Below are positions 1 through 14,700 of a stretch of DNA of 64,000 bases, in pieces. How positions within the stretch are numbered: position 1 is the stretch's first letter; each line of letters starts with the position of its first letter. Both the position numbers and the translations under genes were made by a program. The stretch is from Poecilobothrus nobilitatus (Eukaryota; Arthropoda; Insecta; Diptera; Dolichopodidae): positions 9,734,001-9,798,000 of the forward strand of contig OX352774.1 in NCBI GenBank assembly GCA_947095535.1, in the 5' to 3' direction. The notes under the pieces are model-generated. The model had not been told where the DNA came from. It saw nothing but the letters and a program-made list of their open reading frames with translations, and ran no database searches.

Positions 1-49
1 ATTATTCTAGTTCAATAAATTGTTGTATTGTACCATTTTTTCGTGTCTA

Positions 50-84
50 TATAACTCGTATAATATTAAATTATACGAGTTATA
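50..84. repeat. Perfect inverted repeat, 14-bp arms
   Basis: TATAACTCGTATAA (50-63), a 7-base loop, then its exact reverse complement (71-84). The ACTCGTAT core makes it more than a simple AT tract. Confidence 0.7.
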
Positions 85-138
85 TGCTCGTCATATATAA
101 TAATAAATTAATAAAAGTATTAAAACTTAAGATGATAA

Positions 139-348
139 ATCAGACATAATTTAAAAAAAAATCGGATAACAATATTAAGAAAAACTGATTTGAATAAAGT
201 CTTTAGCATACCAAAAGAGTTTGCAAAGTATGCATGGTTTGAATTCGAATTAGAATTGCAAGCTTTAAAAGATAAAAAACAAGAAGAACAAGAGGAATTT
301 TATATAAAAACAATGAATAATTTTAATTCTCAAAAATCTAATTCGTAA
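139..348 (+). CDS. C-terminal fragment of an unrecognised protein (or decayed element)
   Basis: An open frame of 69 codons ends in TAA at 346-348, without a credible start codon at its beginning. The translation has balanced, protein-like composition: DLNKVFSIPKEFAKYAWFEF followed by ELELQALKDKKQEEQEEFYI, a probable amphipathic or coiled-coil helix rich in Glu, Lys and Gln. This is unlike the Phe/Ile/Tyr/Lys-only chance frames elsewhere in the window. The upstream part would lie outside the window or beyond a splice acceptor; TCAG at 140-143 is a weak candidate. It could be the last exon of a host gene or the end of a transposon protein; no family is recognised. Confidence 0.35.
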   Translation: MRHNLKKNRITILRKTDLNKVFSIPKEFAKYAWFEFELELQALKDKKQEEQEEFYIKTMNNFNSQKSNS

Positions 349-2637
349 TAGAAGCTAAAGGTTTACAAACATTTATATATATAGTCGACATGCGATCGAT
401 GTGACAATAATTTGATGACTTTAACACGCATTCAGAGAAATAATAAATTAAAGATAATAATTGATCATACAGCCGAGTAATCAACGGCTTAGTGAAATTA
501 ATGATTCCAGAAACTGAAACTTAGTCAAATACGAATAATAAATGACTTGGTGGATGGCCTATGCTTCTTATAGGAGTGACAAGGATAAAAAAAAACTCAC
601 ATAGAAATTTATTTGTAATGCGTACATGCGTAACATCTTTGTTCCAAATACTCCTCCCTAAATCCAGTAACTTCCTATATATCCCAATTTCCTTTATTCT
701 TATTTTCCCCAGTCTTCAAATCAAACAATACATTGTACCATAAGTTATAATCTAATGTTTGTTGGTTTAAAAGGTGGGTGGCGTTTGGTTGGTTTAAGTT
801 CAACACTACCAAAGAGAATTTACGCTTTGATCTTATTGGTGTCTTTCGAGTTTCTCACGTAGTCTCGAAAAAAAAAGAAACACTTTATTTAATATTTACA
901 GTAAAACAAAAACATATAAATTTTATAATCAAATTCCACCTATTACAGGAACATTCTAAACGAAACGATTATTAAAATATTAAGGTATAATTGAGACTAT
1001 AAAATATGCACAAAACAAAAATAATAAGTATGAAATAATTTACCACATGTCACATGACAATAATCTAAATTAAATCATTTTTGTTTTTCCCATTCTTTAA
1101 TTGCTCTATAGTCTATACCTATAGGTACCTAATTAATTTATATAGTGACTCTGAATAATAAATCTCAAAAATTATTGTCACGTCAATACTTTTTCTATCA
1201 CTGTATTGACTATTCAGTTTAGTTAGTTACGGTAGACGGTAGCATTAATACATTACATATACTGGTTTGATCACAGTTAACAGTAATAATTAGCAAATAA
1301 CATGTATGTTATATGTAGGTATTATATTACTATGAATAATTAAAAATATACCAACTTAGTATCAATATTTTATTTTATTGACATGCTAAATTTACCGTGA
1401 TAACAGTAAATAATGGTAAATAATAGTATGCCATAGCGATAGCCCATCGTAATATAAAACTAAAAGTAGTGGCAATTGTACATAGAAGAATAAAGTATAT
1501 ATCTCTCTCTATTTGATCGCTTTTTCTCTCTCTCAGTAATTATCAATTTACGAAAAATTGATACATTCTTCTACTTCCATCTTCATTCTACAATAATGTA
1601 AACAATAACATTGATGTTGATAGATAATGATTAAATTTTTTTTTTTTTTTTTGTTATTTTTTTGTTGTTGCAAAAGAAGTTGGCAAATAGAAAAAAAGGT
1701 ATAAATGAAACTACATTTAAGTAAATTCATCTTTTATAAGTTTTATTCGCCGTGCGAGTCACATCGTATTAAAAATAAAATATAATAAAAATAAAAAAAA
1801 AGAACCGTTTTCAATTGTTCGTTAAAAATCTATTTAAATATCGTTTTTACAGTTAAAATAATTTTTAGTGTTTGTGTTTTTTCTTTTTATTTGTTGTGTT
1901 TATTTTTCTTGTCTCTAAAAAAAAAAAAAAAAAATTAGTTAGTATTTTATCTAATCGGTGGTAAATTCTGCTGTTTTACTTGTTTAAATAAAGATATCTA
2001 TTTTTAAAATTTACAAATTTACCGTTATAATAATTATTATTATATAGTACCTAATAATTTGGGTTTCTCATCATCTAACTTTTGACTCTGGGAAAATTTT
2101 GGTTTTTTCATCTACTGTTTGTTTTTTTTGTTTTTCGTCATAAATAATAATAGTTGATAAAAAATTAATAAAACAAAAAGTAACTGTTATATTGTACATT
2201 ATTAAAAATTATAGAAAAAAAGGAGGATTTCTAAGGAAGTTATCATCTTTTCTATATTAAATAAAACAAAAAAAAAAAAAAAACAAAAAAATTATAATAA
2301 AACTTAAATAATAATAATAATAAAAAAAAAAAAATTAAAACAAGTTAATTTGTTATGTTTTTGTTTTTTTAATGTTTTATTGCAAGCATAACTGTTTTTA
2401 ACTGTGTGAAAATTTAAAACACTTTTTTTTTCTATATAGTCTTGTTCTATATATGTATATTAAAATATAAAGTAATTAAATATATACATGTACATATATA
2501 TATATATTTTAATAACAAAATATATGTATATAAATAACAATATAATATAAAAATAAAATCAAACAGAAAACAAAATTTTGTTAAAATAACAATAAAATTT
2601 TAGTTTAGTAAAAAAGAAAATAAACAAGAAAATAAAG
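349..2637. other. Upstream non-coding stretch
   Basis: Apart from an S3 repeat copy (466-594) it contains AT-rich sequence, a (CT)-rich patch with a TATATA and a CTCAGT initiator-like motif near 1496-1537, and long poly(A)/poly(T) runs. The TATA to initiator distance is longer than usual, so I do not call a promoter. Short frames at 561, 778 and 1548 look like chance. Confidence 0.4.
466..594 (+). repeat. S3 dispersed repeat (SINE-like), copy A
   Basis: Shares AGCCGAGTA, CGGCTTAGTG, AATGATTC(C/T)AGAAACTGAA and ATAAATGACTT(A/G)GTGGATGG with copies at 3998 (-), 9850, 14221 and 30355, and ends in an A-rich tail (AAGGATAAAAAAAAA). CGGCTTAGTGG resembles a pol III A box, which suggests a SINE. The function of the family is unknown. 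Confidence 0.6.
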
Positions 2638-2721
2638 ATGGCATCATCAAAATTATTGCAACAAATTTTATGTGCAACATTGGTTTTTGGATTATTCATT
2701 ATGGATTTATATGTTAATGGA
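2638..2721 (+). CDS. Exon 1: start codon and signal peptide
   Basis: 28 codons from ATG (context AAAGATGG) ending in GGA just before the donor GTAAGT at 2722. The peptide has a short polar and basic start, then about 16 hydrophobic residues, a classic secretory signal. Splicing to 17706 keeps phase 0. The 5' UTR is not resolved; there is no convincing core promoter among the upstream T/A runs. Confidence 0.85.
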
Positions 2722-5700
2722 GTAAGTATTACATAAAAAGAATAAAAAGCGAAAAAAAAAAAAAAAAAAAAAACAAGAAAAGGAGACGATTGTAAAAGAC
2801 AAACAGAATTTTAATTTTTTTTTTTATTGTGAAGTTAATGATTGCATAATAAAGAAAAGAGTAAAAGTACGAGATGTATTGCAGTAAATTATTATAGTAA
2901 TAATAGGGAAAACTAATTACATTATGTATAAGCAACTTTATATTTATAAAAAAAAATTTTTTTTATAAAATTTAAAACTTAAGACACCATTATAGGTATA
3001 ATATTCTAAATAAGTTTAGAATTTAAGATTTTTGATGATTTAGACAAAATGATTCAAATAAATACTTAGGATAGTTAAGAAGGTAAAACAAAAATGACTT
3101 AATTTCAATTGATTTTAAAAAAGAATAGGTTATATGTATATTAGTTAATACACATAATTTATTTGATTTTTATGTTTATATTGTTTTCCATATCATAAGG
3201 GCTTGGTAGCAGATTTTCAATTTATTACGTATAGAGATTTTAAATTTCTATACTAGTTAATAAGATACTTCGGACTTTAGAAAAAGATATTTGACAAAAT
3301 ATATATATTCTGGAAAAGGGGTGTAATTCTGATTTTGTGACCAACTCTAAAATATTTGCTAAGTAATTATTTTTTTTACATACATATATTAATTAGTAGG
3401 TATGTACATATTTTGACAATAAACTATGTCCTGTTAAATACTATTTTGTTAAAAAATTCTTTTAAAGTAAAGTAACATTTTGATACAATCCTTTTTTTTT
3501 GCTAAATAGAACAATTCATCAAATATTATTTTGTTCAGTTAATCTACCTGTAATAGTAAAGGGTTTTTTTTTTATTCTTCTCTGAATGCCTGTATTGTGA
3601 ATTATGTTAATGCTCAGTGTAGTTAAAAGAGTTTTTCTTTTAATTTTTATAAAAAGGTGCTTTTATTTCCTAATAGGCATATTAAAAGAATATTCTTTAA
3701 TATTTTGCTATATAGGTACATATAATTGAAATTCGGCAATTGTTTCATCAATCTAAATATTAAACTTTTCAAAAAGTTAGGTACTTATTTTTAAAAATAA
3801 AGAATATTAATGTTAAACATAAAATTTTTGGAGGATGATTGTTTAAATAAAAGTTAATGATTAAAAAAGAAATTACTACTTTTTGTTCGATTTAATTTTT
3901 ATACAATAAAATATATAAAACAAGAATTGATTTTAAACATTTTTTAATACTGATGAATATAATAATTAAGTAGTGGATTTTTTCCTTGTTCTAGTCTTTT
4001 TTTTTATTTCCTTTCCACTCAGTCATATAAGAAGTATAATAGGACATCCACTAAGTTTTTTATCATTCATATTTGAATGAGGTTCAGTTTCTGAAATCAT
4101 TAGTCACTAATCATTAGTTGGATTATTTGGCTGTAGCTGCGTTCCATAAGACTATATGGAATGTTTTTTTTTATATGTGTATATATACTTACTAAATGTT
4201 TCTCCTATAAATTACAGATATAATTTTATAATTTCTGTTTTAGTTTTTTATTGTTATAAAGTTGAACAGTTTAGGTTGATCGTTTAAAATTAAACTACGC
4301 TAATGCTCATAATTTCACCTTATTTCGAAAATTGTATCAACATTTTTTGAGATAAAATTTCCTAAATGAAATTAAAATAAAATATTATTTTTTTTTTTTA
4401 AATTAAATACCTACCTATTATTACTTATGTTCTGTAAGAAATGATACTTGTATTATCAATTTGAAGTTTAAAATTCACTTAAACTTGAAAATGAATGTAA
4501 AATTTACACAATTTTTTGGCCATGTATAAAGTATAACAATTTATTTGTACCATTTAAGTACAATTGATTCACATTTAAACTTGGACCACTGTTGGTTCAC
4601 TGCAAATTAAATAAAATTCAAGTAAGCAAATTTTAATTATGTTGATTAATTAAAAATAAAATATTTTATTATTTAATGATTATTATTATGTATCTACCTA
4701 CTAATTACCTATGTATATACTTAACTTTAATTATAAAAAAAAAATTACATATGTACATATGTATATTTATGTAGTTTAATATTTTACATGTAAAACTATA
4801 AACTTTTAACTTTATGTTGAATTTTGAAATATTTTTAAAAAATATCTTATTTTAAATTTTACAAAATTTCTTTAATAGCTCTACTAAATTATTATCTTAA
4901 CAAAAAATATTTGTTTTTGTTTTTATTTTTGTTTTTTTTTTTTGCAATTCAAAGCAACATAAAACTTGACAATAAAACTGTTATATACCTTTCACGATGT
5001 ATTTTTTGTTTGTTTGTTTGTTTTTTTTCTTTTTGAAAATTTTTAGTTCTCAACATAAATCTTTTTTTTTTTTTTTTCTTTTTCTTGTTATTTCCTTCAT
5101 TTTTAAGTATCACCTTTCTATTACTCTATCTGATACTCTTGTATAATATATTTTTTTAGTATTTTAAACCTTTTTGGAGACTTCATATGAAAAGCCCATC
5201 TTTTTCGTTCATTGATTAAATGAAGAAGATCTTTTTTTGCTTTAAATAATAGTATCTATAAAATTTACAATTACAATAAAAACAAGAAAAACAATAAAAA
5301 TTTGAAAAAAAATAAATAAAGATTGCGTCATCAATAACACTACCATATCATCTCATGGATTATTTGATTCCTCAATAAATGAATGCTTAAACATAGAAGG
5401 ACGGATTAATGATGAAGATCTTATAATATAATTTTTGTTGTTTTTGTTTTTTTGTTTTTTTTCTTATAGATTTCTTAATAGTTACTAATAGTTTTTGTAT
5501 TAGAAATGGTGTAATAGAGCATGTCATCTGGTAAATTTAACGAGGAAGTGAATGTTAAATTGATGTTTTTGTGTCTCTTCATGAAAAAATTTTCCCATTT
5601 TTAATGTGATTGTAATGAATTTTTGGGATATTTTGTGTTTTTTTTTTTTTTTTTGCAATTCGTTATAGTCATGTTTTTGTTATTGATAATTTTTGTTTTA

Positions 5701-8700
5701 GGACAATCATTTTTTTTGAAATAAAATATAAAATTAACTTAATAATATTGTTCGTTAAGATAAAAATTGATATTTTTAATATTTAGAAATATGGCTTAAA
5801 TAAGGGGAAGTGGTTCGTAGTTCCAGTTTTCAATCGAACATTTACAATTTTTTTCTCTGTTTATCATTGGATCAAAGGGATTTACGTTGACACAATGCAA
5901 TAAATAGTAAGAAATAAGAGTAAAAAACATATGATGAGTACAAAATATTTTAAATAGTATAAATTTAGGTTTCAAAACATGTGTTTGGACAATTATTAAT
6001 AATTTAAATCTTTAAAACTTTAAGATTCGAAGGAAACTTTAAGATTCGAAATAACTACCTTAAAGATTTATAAAGTATATCGGGTTTTACCAATAGGTTG
6101 CATAGTTATGCTTAGAAGGTCATAAAAAAAAACCATTTTTGAATTAAGCTATGTTGAAATACTTCCATTTAATTAAATAGACCATATAAATGTAAAATTT
6201 GTTTTAGAATTGGAAGTACTGGAAATTTTAGAAGACTTGATTTCAAATGATTCTCATGTAAAGATATACTGTGAGAAAGCTTCAAAAACAAGAGTCATAT
6301 ACGAAACTATGAAACGTAACTAACTAAAATAGAGCTTCAATACGAAACTATGAAATATATTTAAGTCAAAGTTAAGTCAATAAGTTAATTAATCAAAAAA
6401 TTTGTAGTGCCCTCATTTAAATCAAATTTAAATTTAAATTAATTCATATTAAATACATATTATATTTTGATTTAAAAATCTCATAAATAAATTTTTTTAA
6501 ATTTCAAAAAAGAAATGAAGATAAAATAATAATTTTCATATAAAAAACAATCGACGGGTATTTTATACATTAATGTTTAGTTTTAAATAACTTTCTTTAT
6601 TAACTTCGAGATCAAAATCAATTTTAATTTCATTGCACTTAAATATAAAACAACCAAGGATCTCTTCTTTCTCTATATAAACTAATAGTAATTGAAATGT
6701 TTTTAAATAAATGTTAGACATATCATTTGAATTTGTTCATTAGAACTCACATATTAACTATTCGAGTTAGTAAATATTTATTCTATAAATCAGATTTTTT
6801 GCGGTGTTAAATTTTCTTTTGGCTTACAATACCTCGTCTTCTATATTGAAATTTTCGTTTTATAATACGAATTCTTTTTATCGTTTATTGAACATACGAC
6901 TTTGATACGACTTTGTCCAACATAATCTTTTACTATTATAAAATTTTATTTTATTTCTTCTATTCGATTCGATTTTAAACTGTCCTAAACTTTTTTTTGA
7001 AAAATATTCTCTAAGAATATATCAACATTTTTTTTTTTTTTTTCGATGGTAAGACTTTAACCTGCTAAACCAAAATCCCAGTTTTTGGCGAAACAATAGG
7101 TTAGTACTCATGTACTGACTGCTTAAAGGAAGTTGAATTAAGGAATGAAAATTTATTGAAATCAATTGAAAATTTAAATACCTAGGATGCTGGCTACAAG
7201 AAGACTGGAATAGCGAAAAGGAAATAAAATGCCGTATTAAGACGGCTAGAAATGCCTTTTTCAAATTTAAAAAACTACTGTGCATCTATAAGATGAACCT
7301 TAGTCTTCGCTTAATTGTGGTTTATACTTCTTTATGATGCAGAATCATGAATTTTGAATGAACAGCATTGAGGCATTTGAAATGGGGCTAGTCAAAATGA
7401 TGTTCAAAATTCTATGGGTATATCACGTTACAAACGAGGAAGTTCTTAAGACAATGAACGCAAATAGAGAAAAATTTCGGAAAATTTCTTATTTTGGCCT
7501 TACAGCGAGGCGAAAAATATGTCAATTAATTATACAAGGAAAAATAAAAAGGAAAAGAAATGTTGGAAGAAAACAATTGTCGTGACTGCGCAATATAAGA
7601 AATTGGACAGGTATTACAAATATTGGAGATTTAATACATTCCGCAACAGAAAAGTAGTGAATTTCAAAACATAATTGCTAGAATTTTATGATCGAAAACA
7701 TCCGATCGGATAAGCAGCTAAAGAAGAAGAATTGACAATTGAAACGTTCTGAACGTTGTATACTTAAATCTTTGAATGTTGTATATGCAACCATTACGAA
7801 TTATCTAAAGTATCTTCATAAAATGAAAATAAATTGCAATCACCCTTTAAATATAATACCAAAAAATAAAAAAAAAATAATAATAAGATTGATTTAAATT
7901 GATTCCAATACTGTCACTTTTTGGATTTTCTCTTATGTAACAATTCATTTAATATTATTTAATTCTCAACTGGTGTTTATATTGTTTTTATTTTTTTATT
8001 TTTTAGAAATACTCTAGAAAATGTCGCGAATAAAAATTTTTCCTCAAAATTCAAATACTTAAGTATAACTCATAAATTAAGTTTTGAAAATGTTATACAA
8101 AGAGTGAAATTTTTCTTTTTTTTTCATAGTGGGTTTAGTTTTGTTTGTTTGTTTTATTTATTTTTTTTTTTTTGGGTTTTTTTAACAAAACGTGCAAAAT
8201 TATCGCGTACTAACAACTTCATTTTTTCATTGTAATGTAACTTACTATTATTGTAATGAATATGAAAAATAGAATAATGATTATAATATAATTATGAAAA
8301 ATAATTTATTTAATATTATGTTTTTTTTTTTTCTTTCATTTTTATTTTCTTTTCAATTAAAGATTAGAAAAATTGTGAATGAAGAGAAGGAAATAAAGGA
8401 AAATAAAAAAAAAAAAATTAAACAAAAGCGACAAAAATAAAGATCGAAAGAAATGTTAAAAAGTTAAAAAGTCAAAATGTAATTTTCAATGAACATGAGC
8501 ATAAATTATTATTATATAAAGGAATCATTTTAAAAGTTATTAAAACTATAGATTAAAATCGACTATTAATGACCGACCGCCCAACTAAACAAGCAAAAAT
8601 TAAACATTAAAAAAAAAAAAATAAAAGAAGAAATAAAGATAATATTATTACAATAATTATTGTTAAGTTAATGGACGTCTTCTTTGGAAGAGTTTTCGTA

Positions 8701-11700
8701 ATCATTCTGCTTAAACACTTTTAAATTATTGCAATTTTGAATAAACGATCAAAAGGAAAAAAAAATAAAAAGAAAAAAAAAATACTAACGACTAAAATGT
8801 CGGGAGGAATTTTTTTTTTACAATGATTCAAGTTAGTCATTTTCCAGGGTCAGTTTATTTTTTTTTTTTTTTTTGTTTTTTTGAATGAAATATCTTTATT
8901 TTTAAATCTAAGCCTACATATACGTAAATAAAATTGCAGATACACATATTTATTATTTTAGTAAGTATATATTTATGTATATGAATATTACATAGTTGAA
9001 TTCAATGTAAAAGATGAGTATTTTTTTTTTGTGTTTTTCTGATATTATAATGGAATTTTTCATAATCAGAAGCGTGAGATATTTTTAATTTTAATGTTTT
9101 ATTATTATTTATTTGGTTGGTGTTTTATTGAGAATTTATTCCATTTATTCACAAAAAAAAAAAAAAAAAAATAAAGATGATATAAGTTAGAGATTGTAAT
9201 AAACTATTACATGAATTTGTTATTATATACATATGTATATAGGTAGGTATACGTATATGCTTTTATAAAAAGATGATTAAAAAGTTGATATGATAGTTTG
9301 TATGTAACGCTTGATATGAGGTAATTAAAAATATAAGAAGTGAAGGTGGTATTTTTTATTTTTATTGTTCTTGTTCTCAATGTTAACATTTTTTATTATA
9401 TTAAATATTTTATGAATTTTTTTTATTTGTTGTGTATGTAATATGTTTGAAAACTTAAAAGATTTTTCATTACATATACATCTATATGTCACATTAGATA
9501 ATATTCAACAATTAAAAATAAATTTAAACGAATTCTTGAACAATGAAAATGGAAAATTTGATTATCATATTTTATAACATTATTCATTATTCTATTTTAA
9601 CATTCTATTCTTCTAATACCGAACCAATGGTGTAATTTTTGAGACATCGGTCTTTGATTCGAAAGTTCTGGGGCTTAGATCCCGGCTGTGTCATATACAT
9701 TAATAAAAAAAATAATATAGATTTTTCTTTTATTATTAAATTTTTTTTGTTTTTATTATTTTATTCTTAGATTTATTAATAAATAAAGAAAATAAGGATG
9801 TATATATCGCATAATTAATAATATTATATTAAAATAAAAATAATTATTATATAAGATAATAGATGGCGCAGATTTTAATATAATTGGTTTTCAAACTTAG
9901 GATTCTAGAAACTGAAGCTTCATTAAATATGATAAATGACTTAGTGGAAGCACTATTGTCCATAAAGGAATAGAAAGGAAAAAAATTTCGTCTACTAATA
10001 AAATAATCCTTCTGTAGAATTAATGAATTGATTTTGGAAGCATTGAAAAAAAACTTGACATTAGAATTATTTTTTTTAAATTCGTGTTTGATTGTTATTG
10101 ATTTTGTTTAATTGTTATTATCAATTTTATATATTAAAAGTAGGAAAGATCAATGAATGAATCAATTCTAAGTTAAAAGTTAAAAACAATAAATATTTTA
10201 TTTTGTTTTTCCTCTTTTATGTAGTTTATATGTTTATAAAATACTCGATCTTTATTCTTTCATTATCTTAAGTTTTATTAAGTTGTATATGATAAATTAA
10301 GAGTAGCTATTGTTTAGATATTTAGATCTAATGCTTAATTATTTCAGTTGATGGCTCCTGAGACTAAAACTAGAAAGGGAGAGGTTTATTCTCAGTCGTT
10401 TTTGTGATATTGGTACTTTAATATTTTTTTGTTTTGAATTATTAATTTTTGCATTTTAATTTCCAGCTTTTACCTCAAGGTTTCATATGCTGAATTATTC
10501 TGAAGTACTTCGTTTTCGAATGAGACCTAAAAATATACGAAAATTTTATATTTTTTAAAATAATGGACTTTTTTCATAAATGCCCTGTTAAGCTTAGTTT
10601 TCACCTTATATCTAAAATATAATTATAATTTATTTTCATATATGATATGATAACTAAATAGGAAAGGAACAGAATACCTCTCCTGAGGAATCATCCTCTG
10701 AAATATTTGCTTTTTCTTGCGAAACACACTGTGATTAAAAAATGTTTTTTAAAACATATTTTTCAAGTTGCTTTTTATTAATTTGTATACTAAATCATAC
10801 TAAATATATTTGTAGTAATATTTATGTATTTTTTTTTAGAGTAAATCATAATAGAAAATCTTCAGTTATTATTTATTTCCTTCAAATTTGTAATAATACC
10901 ATGTATATAAGATATAAGTAGTAAGATATAAAGATATAAATCAATAGATAGTTATTTTTAAAGTTTTATATTTTTAATTATTTTTCATTTTTTTTTTTTT
11001 TTCAAACAAATTGTTTATGATTAATTCAACCACAATTTAATTGTTATTTTTAATAAAGTTTTCCATTTCAAATTATAATTTTATTCTATGTATAATTTTA
11101 ATAACTATTTCCTGTTAAAAATATTTTATAATAAATTTTATTATCTTCGATTTACATTATGTTTATTAATGATGTTGGAATGAATTTAATTTCTTTAAAA
11201 TTTGCTTCCATCATTATTTTATAAAAAAATTTTTTTAAAAAATATCTTTAAACGTTTTTTAATAATAACAATTAGCACACTTTTCAAAGTTTGTTAATAG
11301 ATTAACTCCGTTCATCCGTCCTTCCCTTTGTTTACAAAACTTTTACCACGTACAAGATGGAGTAATGTAACTTTAATCATAGATAGTTGTCATAAAAAAA
11401 AAATTATTTGTTTGGAACAACGTTTTTATATACGTCATCCATCATAGTTGGAAAAAAGCCCTATTTTAAACAGTTTAGAGCTTTAAAAAAAATTAAAAAA
11501 TTATATATTTTAAACTGGAAATATTTTGAGCCATTTATATAAAAATTAAGTATATTTGGTTTTTTTCCCGTTTTTCTGATGTTTTTACGGTGGTTTCCAA
11601 AAATTCTCTTCAATAAATTTACCTAACGGTAAAACGAAAATTTGGTTTCCTCCGTATGTCCGGAACACTGTTAGTAAAAATTTTGAAATATTAAAACGAA

Positions 11701-14700
11701 AAAGAAGAGGATGGAAAAATTTATTCTCCTCCCTGTTTACGAACTATAGGAGCTCAAAATTTGAAAAATTTCTTTTTTTAAACACCTGTAGAACTTTTGT
11801 TTGTTGTTTTTTTTTTTTTACAAAAGTTGGACATACTTATTAGGTTAGCATGATGGCTATATAGTCATATCCAGTTTAAACATTGGATGAAATTTTATAT
11901 GTATAAAGAATAAAGATTAAAAATAAAAAAAAATTTTAAATTTTTCTTATATAAAGATCTAACCGAAATGACTATATCTTGTATCAAAAGTAGTTATATA
12001 AATTTACACAGACTGTTTTAATAGACAAGCTACTTACCTGTAAATCAAATTTTTTTTTTGTAGTTTATTCCTCTGTCCCATAAATATGACAAAGAAATTA
12101 CACAGTTTCTCTTCCAGATGTGGTTGTAAATGTCGTAAGGGGAATTATTCTTAAGACTTGCATGTGGGTTTTGAACCTACACTCCGTGTTTACAACGTAA
12201 TTTCTACGCTCTTACCCCACCGGGTCACCAAGGCCCCCAAATTTTTTTAAAAACGAAAATGAAAATTCCAGCGAGGAAAAATATAAAATAATGCAAATCA
12301 AAGTAATCAAAACGTCATGACGTTAAAATATTTATTTTATACTCCTATAACCCAAAATTTCTTTAAATCATTTTTTGCATTTAATTCTTTGTAATATTTA
12401 GAAGATTTGTATTTAATATGCTTTTGTTTGATTTCTTTACAGAGTAGTAAAAAAAAAAAAAAAAACAAAATTTTGTTAAATCCGGATACCCATAAAAAAA
12501 TTATTCTTGTAAGAATTTCAAAAATTAAGAATTACTAACGTCTCATATAATTTGCATATAAGTGTTTTTTTGTTTTCATATTTAAAATGTACATATGTAC
12601 ATATACGGAATTCAATATTTTCATTTTGGTTTATTTTATAAAATGGTCAATTTCAAAACAAAACAAAAAAAATTAAAAAAAAAACCAATTTATGATCATA
12701 ACATTCTATTAAATCTTTTTCAGATCATAAGTAGATGATATCTACTACAAAAGATTTATTTTTTATTTTTTTTTTTTACTTTTCAAAAGTCTCTCTTAAA
12801 TTTTCAAAAGTAATTAAAAAATTAAAATTTACATTTCAATTTTATGTCCATTCCTTTATATATATATACATTCATTCCATTCATTCAATTCATTCAATTC
12901 GTTCAATTCATTAAATCAGAATTCAAAATAAAATTCATAAATGTAAATGTATGTATACAAAATTGCACTAATTAAATGCAGATTTAATCATTTTATAGTT
13001 GCAACAATTGCAACAATTCTTTTAAGAAAATAACAAAATTAAAAAAAAAAACAATACTTTTGTTTCTGCAACAAGAGCACTAACAACAACACCACAATAA
13101 CTATAAACTACAACAAAAGAAATAAAATTTTTTTTTTTATTTTATATTTCTTAATGCTTTCTAGAAGGGATGCAATCAGATTTGCATAAAATTAAAAGTT
13201 GCTTCAACCAGAACATGACTTTAAAACAATAATATAGATATAATGTAATTATTATTTTGATAATTTTAATAATCTTAAAAATCTGTTTTACTTTTTGAAA
13301 GATTTTTTCTTAAAAGTTTTATTTAATTTAATCTATTAGTTCAAAAAAAAAATAAATGCACTTTTCGAACATCGATAGAGTTTTGATATCAAATAAAAAT
13401 ATTATGAATGATAAAATCGTGTTAATGTAATTTAAAAAATTTACTTTAATAAATTTCTTAAAATATGTTTGAAAATTAGAGCTTCCAAAAGACAAAATAT
13501 TGTAGAAGAAAGAAAAAATTTGTATAGTAACAAAAAATATTTTTTTTATTACCCATATATATAGGTACCCGTAGTTGATTACCTTAGATCTGATATAATT
13601 TCTATAATAATTTCTACAATATCTTGTCTCAGCAACAAGGGATCAATTTTGTTTATCATTGTGTTCCTTAAAAGAGTTTGAATTAAAAAATATTTCCTCA
13701 GTTGTTACTTCGTAGACATTTCAAGCTTCTGCAATTCTCAGATTTAGACTATGTTGTTAATATCGTAATCCAACCAATGGTGTAATTGATTAAGACACAG
13801 ATATTTATATTCAAAAGTTTTACTGAACTTTCATTCGGGTCTCGTTGTTGCAAGTTTTTTTGTTTTAAGCTTCTGAAATTTCCGAATTAAGAAATTATTG
13901 TAAATTCTGTCAATGATGGTGTAATTGGTTAAGATACTGACCTTCCCTTCGAAAGGCCTCGACTTGAAACCCCGGTGCATTTATATAGAATGCATTGAAA
14001 ATAAAGTAGCAAATTAGAATTATGGAAAATAAGGAAATCAAAATTGTTTTCTGAATTGTAAAAACCTTTAAGTACATGAAAGTTAAAGTTGATAGACAAA
14101 GAAGAAAAATATTTATATAAAGTATAACACATTTATTAAATTAAGTGTTATACATACATACTTGATATAATTATTAGTTTAGGAATATGTAATAAAATAA
14201 TAAAAAAAAAATAATTCTTGTATAAGATAATAGATGGCGCATAAATAAAAATATTTATCTGCGTTTCTTAGTCCTTAATAATTTTACAATAGATGCAGCC
14301 GAGTAGTTGACAGCTTAGTGGAACTAATGATTCTAGAAACTGAAGCTTATTGAAATATGACTAATAGATGACTTAGTAAATATACTCTATGCTGCGTATA
14401 AAAAATATATATTCTGTAACTTCAAAAATACTTGTTCAGAAGTAGCCTTTTGTAAGTATATTTTTTTTTTGTTTTTTATTCTTTTTCTTTCACGCTTTCA
14501 TTTTAGAATACTTTGTTCCAATTAGAGGTAAAATTCACTTTCATGTATCTTTATTCGTGAGGTTGTTTAACTCTTAAAATTTTGAAATTCGAATTAAAAA
14601 CTTTGATTTTATTTCCCCCAATTCTATTCGTAAATTCTTATATAATATTTTCAAACCTTGTTTATTAATTTTTAAGCTTAACTTTTAAATTACAGCAACT

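Noticed and set aside
1496..1540. TATA box with CTCAGT initiator upstream of the chitin-binding gene
   Set aside because: The spacing is several bases too long, and TATATA is ubiquitous here.
7022..7285. 87-codon minus-strand frame
   Set aside because: It overlaps the LINE fragment in the opposite sense and has no motif.
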